Shown here in pieces: positions 42,882-50,569 of a stretch of DNA of 64,000 nt. The DNA comes from Alicycliphilus denitrificans K601 (lineage in GTDB: Bacteria > Pseudomonadota > Gammaproteobacteria > Burkholderiales > Burkholderiaceae_C), in assembly GCF_000204645.1 (NCBI RefSeq), contig NC_015422.1:124001-188000 (forward strand), read 5' to 3'. The notes under the pieces are model-generated. The model was not told where the DNA came from. It saw only the letters and a list, made by a program, of their open reading frames with translations, and did not search any database. The position numbers and the translations under genes were made by a program. Numbering within the stretch: position 1 is the first letter of the stretch; each line of letters opens with the position of its first letter.

Positions 42882-44063
42882 TCAGGTGGCCTGTGGCGCC
42901 TGCAGTGCGTCGATCTGCCCGTCCGTCCAGCCCAGCGCGGCCAGGATGGCGGCGGTGTGCTGGCCCACGGCGGGCACCGCATCCATGCGGTACTCGAAGG
43001 CGCTGTTCACGCCCGGCGGCAGCAGGGCCGGCACCTCGCCCGCGGGCGTGCCCACGCTGCGCCAGCGCTGGCGCGCCTTGAGCTGCGGGTGCGCCCACAG
43101 GCCGGCCATGTCGTTGACGCGGGCGTTGGCTATTGCCGCCGCATCCAGGCGCTCCACGACCTGTGCCGCCGTGAGTGCGGCGAAGACTTCCAGGATCAGC
43201 GCCTGCAGCTCACTGCGGTGCTGGTTGCGCTGGGCGTTGGAACAGAAGCGCGCGTCGGTGGCCACCTCGGGGCGCTGCAGCACGGCGTCGCAGAAGGTCT
43301 TCCACTCGCGCTCGTTTTGCAGGCCCAGCATCACCGTGGCGCCGTCGCCGGCCGTGAACGGCCCGTAGGGGTAGATGCTGGCGTGGCTGGCGCCGGTGCG
43401 CGGCGGCGGCGGTGCGCCGTCAAAGGCGTAGTACATCGGGTAGCCCATCCACTCGCCCATGGCTTCGAGCATGGACACGTCGATGTGGCTGCCCTCGCCC
43501 GTCCTGGCGCGCAGCAGCAGGGCCGACAGGATGTTGCTGTAGGCGTACATGCCGGCGGCGATGTCGGCCACCGAGATGCCGGACTTGGAGGGCGTCTCGG
43601 GCGTGCCGGTGACGGAGAGGAACCCCGCCTCGCTCTGGATCAGCAGGTCGTAGGCCTTCTTGTCGCGGTACGGGCCGTCGGCGCCGTAGCCGCTGATGTC
43701 GCACACGATCAGGCGCGGGTTGTGCTCCTTCAACGCCTCATACGACAGGCCCATGCGCGCGGCGGCGCCGGGCGCCAGGTTCTGCACCAGCACGTCTGCG
43801 GTCTTCAGGAGCTGCATCAGCGCGGCCTTGGCCTGGGGCTGCTTGACGTCCAGCGCCAGGCTCTCCTTGCTGCGGTTGATCCAGGTGAAGTGCGACGACT
43901 GGCCGCGCACGCGCTGGTCGTAGCCGCGCGCGAAGTCGCCGCTGCCGGGGCGCTCCACCTTGATGACGCGCGCGCCCAGGTCGGCCAGCTGGCGCGTGCA
44001 GAACGGGGCGGCGACGGCGTGTTCGAGCGAGACGACGGTGATGCCGTCGAGGGGGCGGGGCAT
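42882..44063 (-). CDS. family III CoA-transferase (CaiB/BaiF)
   Basis: 393 residues. The catalytic aspartate that carries the acyl-anhydride/CoA-ester is Asp139 in KKAYDLLIQSEAGF, and the GSHIDVSMLEAM and GLQNEREWKTFC segments are typical of formyl-CoA/succinyl-CoA-dependent transferases, unlike the AMACR-like protein at 28.7 kb. It would transfer CoA to the imported acid, saving ATP. I favour the ATG at 44063, which has GAGGTG 6 bases upstream, over the GTG at 44072 that overlaps the stop region of the dehydrogenase gene. It sits between the acyl-CoA dehydrogenase and PrpD genes. Donor and acceptor are unknown; succinyl-CoA is usual. Confidence 0.88.
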   Translation of the reverse strand: MPRPLDGITVVSLEHAVAAPFCTRQLADLGARVIKVERPGSGDFARGYDQRVRGQSSHFTWINRSKESLALDVKQPQAKAALMQLLKTADVLVQNLAPGAAARMGLSYEALKEHNPRLIVCDISGYGADGPYRDKKAYDLLIQSEAGFLSVTGTPETPSKSGISVADIAAGMYAYSNILSALLLRARTGEGSHIDVSMLEAMGEWMGYPMYYAFDGAPPPPRTGASHASIYPYGPFTAGDGATVMLGLQNEREWKTFCDAVLQRPEVATDARFCSNAQRNQHRSELQALILEVFAALTAAQVVERLDAAAIANARVNDMAGLWAHPQLKARQRWRSVGTPAGEVPALLPPGVNSAFEYRMDAVPAVGQHTAAILAALGWTDGQIDALQAPQAT

Positions 44064-44073
44064 GGCGGTCACC

Positions 44074-45240
44074 TCAGAACGAGCGCGGCAGCTTGAGGAT
44101 GTGCTCGGCCACGAAGGAGTAGATGAGGTTCGTGGAGATCGGCGCCACCTGGTACAGCCGCGTCTCGCGGAATTTGCGCTCCACGTCGTATTCGCAGGCG
44201 AAGCCGAAGCCGCCGTGGAACTGCAGGCAGGCGTTGGCGGCCTCCCAGCTCGCCTTGGCCGCGAGGTACTTGGCCATGTTGGCCTGCGCGCCCATGGGCT
44301 CGTGCCGGTCGAACAGCTCGCAGGCCTTCCAGCGCATGAGGTTCGCGGCCTCGACCTCGATGAAGGCGTCGGCGATGGGGAACTGCACGCCCTGGTTCTG
44401 ACCGATGGGGCGGCCGAACACCTGGCGGTCCTTCACGTAGCTGGTCACGCGGTCCAGAAACCAGTAGCCGTCGCCGATGCACTCGGCGGCGATCAGCGTG
44501 CGCTCGGCGTTCAGGCCGTCCAGGATGTACTTGAAGCCCTTGCCTTCCTCGCCGATCAGGTTCTCCTCGGGGATCTCCAGGTCCTCGAAGAACAGCTCGT
44601 TGGTCTCGTGGTTCACCATGTTGGGGATGGGGCGCACCGTCAGGCCCTTCTTCTGCGCCTCGGCCAGATCCACCATGAAGATGGACATGCCCTCGCTCTT
44701 TTTCGTCACTTCGGCCAGCGGCGTGGTGCGCGCCAGCAGGATCATCCAGTCGCTGTGCTGCACGCGGCTAATCCAGACCTTCTGGCCGTTGACCACGTAG
44801 CGGCCGTCCTTCTTCACGGCGCTGGTCTTGATCTTGGTGGTGTCGGTGCCGGTGGTGGGCTCGGTCACGCCCATGGACTGCAGGCGCCATTCGCCGCTGG
44901 CGATCTTGGGCAGGTATTTCTCCTTCTGCGCCTGGCTGCCGTGGCGCAGCAGCGTGCCCATGTTGTACATCTGGCCGTGGCAGGCGCCGGAGTTGCCGCC
45001 GCAGCGGTTGATCTCCTCCATGATCACGCTGGCCTCGGTCAGGCCCAGGCCCGAGCCGCCGTACTCCTGCGGGATCAGCGCCGCCATCCAGCCGGCCTTC
45101 GTCAGCGCATCGACGAACTCGGCCGGGTAGGCGCGCTGCTCGTCCACCTTGCGGAAGTATTCGTCGGGGAACTCGGCGCACAGGGCGCGGATGGCGTCGC
45201 GGATCTCGTGGTGGTTGTTGGAGCTGGTCTGTTCGATCAT
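44074..45240 (-). CDS. acyl-CoA dehydrogenase (diverged)
   Basis: 388 residues. Expected motifs are present in diverged form: GVTEPTTGTDTTK replaces the common TEPGAGSD, WISRVQHSDW replaces FITNG, then DRQVFGRPIG and a C-terminus AEHILKLPRSF without the usual GGT/S-E-I. The Glu in NAERTL near residue 245 is at the isovaleryl-type base position. This subgroup often lies with CaiB and MaoC genes and may act on a dicarboxylic acyl-CoA. It precedes the CoA-transferase by 10 bases and follows the MaoC/FAS1-like hydratase by 73. Methylsuccinyl-CoA-type substrates are conceivable in this context but untested. Confidence 0.88.
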   Translation of the reverse strand: MIEQTSSNNHHEIRDAIRALCAEFPDEYFRKVDEQRAYPAEFVDALTKAGWMAALIPQEYGGSGLGLTEASVIMEEINRCGGNSGACHGQMYNMGTLLRHGSQAQKEKYLPKIASGEWRLQSMGVTEPTTGTDTTKIKTSAVKKDGRYVVNGQKVWISRVQHSDWMILLARTTPLAEVTKKSEGMSIFMVDLAEAQKKGLTVRPIPNMVNHETNELFFEDLEIPEENLIGEEGKGFKYILDGLNAERTLIAAECIGDGYWFLDRVTSYVKDRQVFGRPIGQNQGVQFPIADAFIEVEAANLMRWKACELFDRHEPMGAQANMAKYLAAKASWEAANACLQFHGGFGFACEYDVERKFRETRLYQVAPISTNLIYSFVAEHILKLPRSF

Positions 45241-45252
45241 GGTGGTCTTTGA

Positions 45253-45310
45253 GTAAAAATCGGCCTCCAGCGCCCGTCCATCAAGCGCCGTAAGCTCTTT
45301 GTTTGATAGC
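45253..45310 (-). repeat. dispersed intergenic hairpin repeat, copy 8
   Basis: Minus-strand reading GAGCTTACGGCGCTTGATGGACGGGCGCTGGAGGCC, a full copy with the central GCGCTTGATGG motif intact. It fills the gap between the MaoC/FAS1-like gene and the acyl-CoA dehydrogenase gene. Confidence 0.7.
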
Positions 45311-45313
45311 GTG

Positions 45314-46198
45314 TCAGGCCAGGGTGGCCATGCCCTGCATGGTCAGGAAGCCCTCGTGGTCCTGGGCCCACAGCTCCACGGTCCTGCCGTCGGCGGACGG
45401 CTTGCCGTGCACGCTGAACGGGTGCAGGTCGAAGGTAGGGCGCACGGCGCGGAAGTCGAAGGCCGCCACCTGCGCGCCGGGCATCTCGCGGCGCAGCAGG
45501 TCCAGCAGCAGCGTGGCGATCAGCGGGCCGTGCACGATGAGGCCCGGGTAGCCCTCGACCTCGGTCACGTACTTGCGGTCGTAGTGGATGCGGTGGCCGT
45601 TGAAGGTGAGCGCCGAGTAGCGGAACAGCAGCACGTCGTCCGGCACGATGGCGCGCGACCAGGCCTGCTGGCCGGCCAGCGGCGGGGTCTGCGGCGGCGG
45701 CGCGGGGTCGCCCGGCCGGGCCGCGGAGCGGTAGACGATGTCGTGCTCCTCAGTCAGCGCCAAGCCGCGCTCGTTGTGGTATTGGTGCTCCACCAGCACG
45801 AACAGCAGCTCGCCCGTGCGGCCGGCCTTGTGCTTGACGGAGCGTATCGTCGAGCGGCGCTGCACCTGCTGACCCACGCACAGCGGGTTGGTCGGCTCCC
45901 AGGCGAGGCGCCCGCCAGCCCACATGCGCCGCGGCAGCGGCACGGGCGGCAAAAAGCCGCCGCGCTTCGGGTGGCCGTCGGGCCCGATCTCGCTGGCGCG
46001 CGCATGCGGCAGGAAGTACATCCAGTGCCACAGCGGGGGCAGCGGCGTGCCCGAGGCGGGCGCCGGGTCGTCGCGGTCCAGCGTGGCCGAGAGCGCCTGC
46101 ACGGGCACGGCCGCGATGCTGTCGCTCAGGGTCTCGGTCCTGCCCTGCCAGGTCTGCAGGTGAGCGAGCAGGGCGGTGTCTATGGTGGTGTCCGTCAT
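45314..46198 (-). CDS. MaoC/FAS1-like acyl-CoA hydratase (mesaconyl-/itaconyl-CoA hydratase type)
   Basis: 294 residues with two hotdog-like halves. N-terminal FAS1-like part includes LPPLWHWMYFLP and GPDGHPKRGGFLPPVPLPRRMWAGG (pattern, about 72-96), a block characteristic of hydratases for mesaconyl-C4-CoA and itaconyl-CoA; the C-terminal part has RYSALTFNGHRIHYDRKY near 207 and GLIVHGPLIATLLLDLL near 231. These enzymes hydrate the double bond of C5-dicarboxylic CoA-esters to citramalyl-CoA. Start ATG at 46198 preferred; an ATG at 46207 is also in frame. It heads the leftward operon whose last enzyme is a CitE-like lyase, exactly the next step for citramalyl-CoA. Confidence 0.85.
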   Translation of the reverse strand: MTDTTIDTALLAHLQTWQGRTETLSDSIAAVPVQALSATLDRDDPAPASGTPLPPLWHWMYFLPHARASEIGPDGHPKRGGFLPPVPLPRRMWAGGRLAWEPTNPLCVGQQVQRRSTIRSVKHKAGRTGELLFVLVEHQYHNERGLALTEEHDIVYRSAARPGDPAPPPQTPPLAGQQAWSRAIVPDDVLLFRYSALTFNGHRIHYDRKYVTEVEGYPGLIVHGPLIATLLLDLLRREMPGAQVAAFDFRAVRPTFDLHPFSVHGKPSADGRTVELWAQDHEGFLTMQGMATLA

Positions 46199-46277
46199 GG
46201 CCGCCATCGTGGGGGCTGGTGTGCGCGCGCGCAATCCACGTTTGTGAAAGCGTGCCTTCTGTGGCCATGAAGTCCCC

Positions 46278-46310
46278 GCCGGGCTGCTTTCATGCAGCCA
46301 AAGCCCGGCC
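46278..46310. other. two mutually exclusive hairpins in the divergent gap
   Basis: GCCGGGCT (46278-46285) pairs with AGCCCGGC (46302-46309), while GGCTGC (46282-46287) pairs with GCAGCC (46294-46299). Because the left arms overlap, only one stem can form at a time. It lies 82 bases upstream of the SDR start in the 193-base divergent gap; function unknown, possibly leader-RNA control or only a GC-rich coincidence. Confidence 0.35.
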
Positions 46311-46391
46311 TTTCGATTGCGAAATGGCGCTGCCGTGCCTTTGCGTTCATGCTTGGGCGCTTATCGACAACGCAAACCAAGGACGACGGAC

Positions 46392-47309
46392 ATGGCGCAG
46401 AAGATGGTGCAGGACAAGGTAGTGGTGGTCACGGGTGCCGGCGGCGGCATAGGGCGCGACATGGCGCTGGCCCTGGCGGCAGCGGGTGCCAAGGTGGTGG
46501 TCAACGACATCGGCACCTCCACCACGGGCGAGGGCCAGGACGCCGGCCCCGCGCAGAAGGTGGTCGAGGAGATCCGCGCCGCAGGCGGCCAGGCCGTGGC
46601 CAACATGGACAGCGTGGCCGAGGCCGCAGCGGCCGGCCGCATCGTGCAGTGCGCGCTGGACCACTTCGGCCGCATCGACGGCGTGGTCAACAACGCCGGC
46701 ATCCTGCGCGACCGCTTCTTCCACAAGATGAGCCTGGACGAGTGGGACGCCGTGGTCAAGGTGCACCTGTACGGCAGCTACTACATGGCGCGCGCGGCCG
46801 CCAACCACTTCAAGGAGCAGGAGAGCGGCGCCTTCGTGCACATGACCTCCACCTCGGGCCTGATCGGCAACTTCGGCCAGGCCAACTACAGCGCGGCCAA
46901 GCTGGGGCTGGTGGCGCTGTCCAAGTCCATCGCGCTGGACATGCAGAAGTTCAACGTGCGCTCCAACTGCATCGCGCCGTTCGCCTGGAGCCGCATGATC
47001 GGTTCCATCCCCACCGACACGCCCGAGCAGCAGGCGCGCGTGGCCAAGATCCAGCAGATGACGCCCAACAAGATCGCGCCGCTGGCCGTGTACCTGCTGT
47101 CGGACGCCGCCAAGGACGTGAACGCCCAGGTGTTCGCCGTGCGCAACAACGAGATCTTCCTCATGAGCCAGCCGCGCCCCGTGCGCTCGGTGCACCGCAG
47201 CGAGGGCTGGACGCCCGAGTTCATCGCCGAGCACGGCATGCCGGCGCTCAAGAGCAGCTTCGTGCCCATGGAGCGCTCGGGCGACGTGTTCAGCTGGGAC
47301 CCGGTGTAA
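46392..47309 (+). CDS. SDR, (3R)-hydroxyacyl-CoA dehydrogenase of MFE-2 type
   Basis: 305 residues. Cofactor loop TGAGGGIG (about 14-21), NNAGILRDR near 100, catalytic Tyr166 and Lys170 in YSAAKLG, and the MFE-2-type extension with FAWSRMIG and ending ERSGDVFSWDPV. It is a clear paralogue of the SDR at 35.2-36.1 kb, down to the last residues. The ATG at 46392 follows GGACGACGGAC. It starts a rightward operon and is followed 3 bases later by its MaoC hydratase partner, so the two would work in sequence on a 2-enoyl-CoA. Divergent from the dicarboxylate-like operon. Confidence 0.9.
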   Translation: MAQKMVQDKVVVVTGAGGGIGRDMALALAAAGAKVVVNDIGTSTTGEGQDAGPAQKVVEEIRAAGGQAVANMDSVAEAAAAGRIVQCALDHFGRIDGVVNNAGILRDRFFHKMSLDEWDAVVKVHLYGSYYMARAAANHFKEQESGAFVHMTSTSGLIGNFGQANYSAAKLGLVALSKSIALDMQKFNVRSNCIAPFAWSRMIGSIPTDTPEQQARVAKIQQMTPNKIAPLAVYLLSDAAKDVNAQVFAVRNNEIFLMSQPRPVRSVHRSEGWTPEFIAEHGMPALKSSFVPMERSGDVFSWDPV

Positions 47310-47312
47310 GCC

Positions 47313-48206
47313 ATGGCGATCGACTACCGCCACCTGAAGAACCGGGCGTTCGAGCCCGTGCACCAGCACTACACCGAGCGCGACACCATGCTCTACGCGC
47401 TCAGCCTCGGGCTGGGCAACGACCCGCTCGACGCGGCGGCCCTGCCCTTCGTCTACGAGGGCATGTCCGGCGGCCTGCGCGCCCTGCCCACGCTGGCCGT
47501 GGTGCTGGGCTACCCGGGCTTCTGGGCGCGCGAGCCGGACACGGGCATCGACTGGGTCAAGCTCCTGCATGGCGAGCAGCGCGTGCGCTGGCACCGGCCG
47601 CTGCCGGCCGACTGCGAGGTGATCGGCAAGAGCCGCATCACCCACCTGATCGACAAGGGCGAGGGCAAGGGCGCCATCCTGGTGACCGAGCGGCTGCTGG
47701 AGACCCGGGCCGGCGCACTGCTGGCCACGCTGCAGCAGGTGACCTTCCTGCGTGGCGACGGCGGCTACAGCCAGCACGGCGGCGGCCAGCCCAGCGATGA
47801 GCCGCTGCCCGCGCTGCAGCCCACGCCCCAGGACCGCGCGCCCGACTTCACCGACACCCAGGCCATACGCCCCGAGGCGGCGCTGCTGTACCGCCTGATG
47901 GGCGACTACAACCCGCTGCACGCCGAACCCGAGGTGGCGCGCAAGGCCGGCTTCGAGCGCCCTATCCTGCACGGCCTGGCCAGCTACGGCCTGGTGGCCC
48001 GGGCGGTGCTGCGCCAGTGCGCGGGCGGCGACCCGGCACTTCTCAAGGCGCTGGACATCCGCTTCGCCTCGCCCGTCTACCCCGGCGAGACCCTGGTGAC
48101 CGAGATCTGGCGTGTGCCCGGCCAGCCGGGGAAGATCCAGCTGCGCGCGCGCGTTGCCGAGCGCGACAAGGTGGTGCTGAGCCACGGCTACGCCGAACTG
48201 GCCTGA
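47313..48206 (+). CDS. MaoC-type 2-enoyl-CoA hydratase (double hotdog)
   Basis: 297 residues. The hydratase-2 motif is intact: Asp198, Asn200, Pro201 and His203 in GDYNPLHAEP, followed by FERPILHGLASYG. The first half is the non-catalytic hotdog that accommodates the acyl chain. It is paralogous to the hydratase at 34.3-35.2 kb, sharing the start MAIDY and the TGIDW-LLHGE region. It lies 3 bases after the SDR gene and 82 before the isomerase gene; together the operon offers hydratase, dehydrogenase, isomerase, CoA-transferase and thiolase, enough for a complete degradation spiral apart from the first oxidation. Confidence 0.9.
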   Translation: MAIDYRHLKNRAFEPVHQHYTERDTMLYALSLGLGNDPLDAAALPFVYEGMSGGLRALPTLAVVLGYPGFWAREPDTGIDWVKLLHGEQRVRWHRPLPADCEVIGKSRITHLIDKGEGKGAILVTERLLETRAGALLATLQQVTFLRGDGGYSQHGGGQPSDEPLPALQPTPQDRAPDFTDTQAIRPEAALLYRLMGDYNPLHAEPEVARKAGFERPILHGLASYGLVARAVLRQCAGGDPALLKALDIRFASPVYPGETLVTEIWRVPGQPGKIQLRARVAERDKVVLSHGYAELA

Positions 48207-48214
48207 AGCATCGA

Positions 48215-48263
48215 AAAAGTGAGCTGCAAGCGCTTGCTGCACGCGCATTGCAGCCACTTTTTA
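48215..48263 (+). repeat. dispersed intergenic hairpin repeat, copy 9, with long terminator-like stem
   Basis: AAAAAGTGAGCTGCAA (48215-48230) pairs with TTGCAGCCACTTTTT (48249-48263) with a single bulge, enclosing gcgcttgctgcacgcgca. This copy has an extended stem ending in A/T tracts on both sides, so it could act as a bidirectional terminator or partial attenuator between the MaoC and isomerase genes. Confidence 0.6.
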
Positions 48264-48288
48264 CATTAATACTCCGAGGAGCCCCCCC

Positions 48289-49083
48289 ATGAGCGCATCC
48301 CCCGTGTTGACCTCCGTGCAGGACGGCGTAGGCACCATCACCCTGAACCGCCCCGAGGCGCGCAACGCGCTCAATCAGGCCATGCGCCCGGCCCTGGCCG
48401 CCGCCATCGCGCAGATGCGCGACGACAAGGAGGTCTACGCCGTCATCCTCACCGGCGCGGGCGGCGCGTTCTGCTCGGGCGGCGACATCTCGGCCATGCT
48501 CGACACCAGCCGCACGGGCCTGACCTTCCGCGCCGGCATGCGCGAGCTGCACCAGTGGTTCCCCGAGCTCGTGAACCTGGAAAAGCCCGTGATCGCCGCC
48601 GTGGACGGTCCGGCCTTCGGCGCGGGCCTGAGCCTGGCGCTGTCCGCCGACTTCGTGCTGGCCACGCGCCGCGCCAGGTTCTGCGCCGTGTTCGGCCGCA
48701 TTGGGCTGATCCCCGACCTGGGCGCCCTGCACCTGCTGCCGCGCATCGTGGGCATGCAAAAGGCCAAGGAGCTGGTCTTCACCGCGCGCACCGTGGAGGT
48801 GGAGGAGGCGCGGCAGCTCGGCATGGTCTACGACGTCGTCGAGGACGGCGCCGCGCTGCACGCGGCGGCGCTGGCGCTGGCGCGGCGCTTCGGCGAGGCA
48901 TCGACGGCCGCCATCGGCATGGCCAAGACCATCATGAACCAGTCCTTCGAGAGCAGCGCGCGCACCATCGCCGAACTGGAGTCCTACGGCCAGGCCATGT
49001 GCCGCGGCTCGGCCTACCATCAGGAGGCGGTGCAGCGCTTCAAGGACAAGCAGCCCCTGCGCTTCGACTGGGATAAAAAATGA
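48289..49083 (+). CDS. enoyl-CoA hydratase/isomerase family protein, PaaG-like isomerase by active site
   Basis: 264 residues of the crotonase fold. Oxyanion-hole regions are NALNQAM near 26 and GAFCSGGDI with GPAFGAGLSLAL (about 108-119). The two glutamates of enoyl-CoA hydratase are absent: the positions read Ser (GAGLSLA) and Phe (CAVFG). Instead Asp143 in GLIPDLGALHLLP matches the single catalytic aspartate of PaaG-type isomerases, so double-bond isomerisation is more likely than hydration. Many databases would simply call it enoyl-CoA hydratase. It is third in the rightward operon, after SDR and MaoC genes, and could shift a double bond so that oxidation can continue. Confidence 0.85.
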   Translation: MSASPVLTSVQDGVGTITLNRPEARNALNQAMRPALAAAIAQMRDDKEVYAVILTGAGGAFCSGGDISAMLDTSRTGLTFRAGMRELHQWFPELVNLEKPVIAAVDGPAFGAGLSLALSADFVLATRRARFCAVFGRIGLIPDLGALHLLPRIVGMQKAKELVFTARTVEVEEARQLGMVYDVVEDGAALHAAALALARRFGEASTAAIGMAKTIMNQSFESSARTIAELESYGQAMCRGSAYHQEAVQRFKDKQPLRFDWDKK

Positions 49084-49219
49084 ATCCTCCCTGTGTCGCC
49101 TTCGGCGTCATCCCCCAAGGGGGCCGACGCCAGTGGCCGGGCAAAGCCTGCTCCACGGCGTCCGCCGGCGCACCGGTTTCATGGTTCACTGGTGGCGCTC
49201 GGCGCCATGGAAAACTGAT

Positions 49220-50503
49220 ATGAGCGCATTAGCCGATCGGCTGCGGCAGCTCATCCGCCCCGGCGACACGCTCTGGTGGGGCCAGACCACGGCCGAGCCG
49301 CTCACGCTCACGCGCGCCGTGACCGCGCACCGCCATGCGCTGGCCCAGGGCGCAAGGCTGCGCGTGTTCGTGGGCATCGCCGCGTCGGACACGCTCGCGC
49401 CCGAGCAGGCCGACGCGATCGACTTCTTCGGCTACGCCGCGGGCGGCGCGCACCGCAGGCTGGCCGACGCGGGCGTGCTCGACATCCTGCCCTGCCACTA
49501 CTCGCACCTGCCGGGCCTGATCCGCGCGGGCGTGCTGCCTGTCGACGTGGTGCTGCTGCAGGTCTCGCCGCCCGACGAGCAAGGCCGCTACAGCCTGGGG
49601 CTGGCGCAGGAATACCTGCCCGCGGCGCTGGAGAAGGCGCGCGTGGTGATCGCCGAGGTCAACCCCGGCATCCCCTGGACGCACGGCGGCGTGCACCTGC
49701 GGACCGGCGACTTCGCACTGTGCATCGACGCCGAGCACCCGCCGCTGGAGCAAAGCCGCAGCGCGCCCGGCCCGGCGGAGCAGGCCATCGCGCGCCACAT
49801 CGCCGCGCTGGTCGAGGACGGCGCCACGCTGCAGCTGGGCGTGGGCAACCTGCCCGAGGCCGTGCTCGCCGCGCTGCACGGCCACCGCGACCTGGGCCTG
49901 CACAGCGGCGCGGTGGGCGACGGCATCGCCCGGCTCGCCGAGGCCGGCGTGCTGACCAACGCGAAGAAGAGCGTGGACGCCGGCGTGGGCGTGGGCGGCA
50001 TCCTCATGGGCAGCGAATGCCTGCGCCGCTGGGCGCACCGCAACCAGCAGCTCGCCCTGCGCGGCACCGAGTACACGCACGACCCCGAGGTGCTGGCCGC
50101 CAGCCACAAGCTGGCCGCCATCAACGCCGCCATCGAGGTGGACCTCACGGGCCAGATCAACGCCGAAGTGGCCGCGGGCTGCTACGTGGGCGCCGTGGGC
50201 GGCGCGGTGGACTTCCTGCGCGGCGCGGCGCGCAGCAAGGGCGGCCTGCCCATCGTGGCGCTGCCGGCCACGGCCAAGGGCGCCAGCCGCATCGTGGCCC
50301 GGCTGTCTGGCCCCGTGAGCACGCCGCGCAGCGACGCGGGCCTGATCGTCACCGAGCATGGCGTGGCCGACCTGCGCGGCCAGCCGCTGTCGCGCCGCGT
50401 GCGCCGGCTGATTGACATCGCCGCGCCCGAACACCGCGAGGACCTGGAGCGCCAGGCCTACGAGACGCTGCGCCGCTGTGGCGCCGCGTTCAATCAAAAG
50501 TAA
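49220..50503 (+). CDS. acetyl-CoA hydrolase/transferase (Cat1 / 4-hydroxybutyrate CoA-transferase) family protein with altered catalytic site
   Basis: 427 residues of family I-type CoA-transferase fold. Family marks include GVGNLPEAVLAALH (about 207-220), VGVGGILMGS, NAAIEVDLTGQINAE near 317 and VGAVGGAVDFLRGA near 333. In characterised members the catalytic glutamate lies in an H-[ST]-E-M motif; here the stretch is LGLHSGAVGDG with Gly230 at that place, so covalent CoA transfer by the usual route is doubtful. The start at 49220 follows GGAAAACTGAT; the frame is open upstream but that part is non-coding in character. It lies between isomerase and thiolase genes. Transferase, thioesterase or CoA-binding scaffold are all possible. 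Confidence 0.78.
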   Translation: MSALADRLRQLIRPGDTLWWGQTTAEPLTLTRAVTAHRHALAQGARLRVFVGIAASDTLAPEQADAIDFFGYAAGGAHRRLADAGVLDILPCHYSHLPGLIRAGVLPVDVVLLQVSPPDEQGRYSLGLAQEYLPAALEKARVVIAEVNPGIPWTHGGVHLRTGDFALCIDAEHPPLEQSRSAPGPAEQAIARHIAALVEDGATLQLGVGNLPEAVLAALHGHRDLGLHSGAVGDGIARLAEAGVLTNAKKSVDAGVGVGGILMGSECLRRWAHRNQQLALRGTEYTHDPEVLAASHKLAAINAAIEVDLTGQINAEVAAGCYVGAVGGAVDFLRGAARSKGGLPIVALPATAKGASRIVARLSGPVSTPRSDAGLIVTEHGVADLRGQPLSRRVRRLIDIAAPEHREDLERQAYETLRRCGAAFNQK

Positions 50504-50550
50504 TAGCTGTAAGCGCTTGCCGGATAAGCGCTATAGGCCATTTTTATTCA
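50501..50550 (+). repeat. dispersed intergenic hairpin repeat, copy 10
   Basis: aatagctgtaagcgcttgccggataagcgctataggcc is a very good copy, with AGCGCTT and AAGCGCT able to pair over a 6-base loop. It starts in the stop codon of the CoA-transferase-like gene and ends before the thiolase ribosome site. Confidence 0.75.
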
Positions 50551-50569
50551 AACTCCAAGGAGAAGCATC

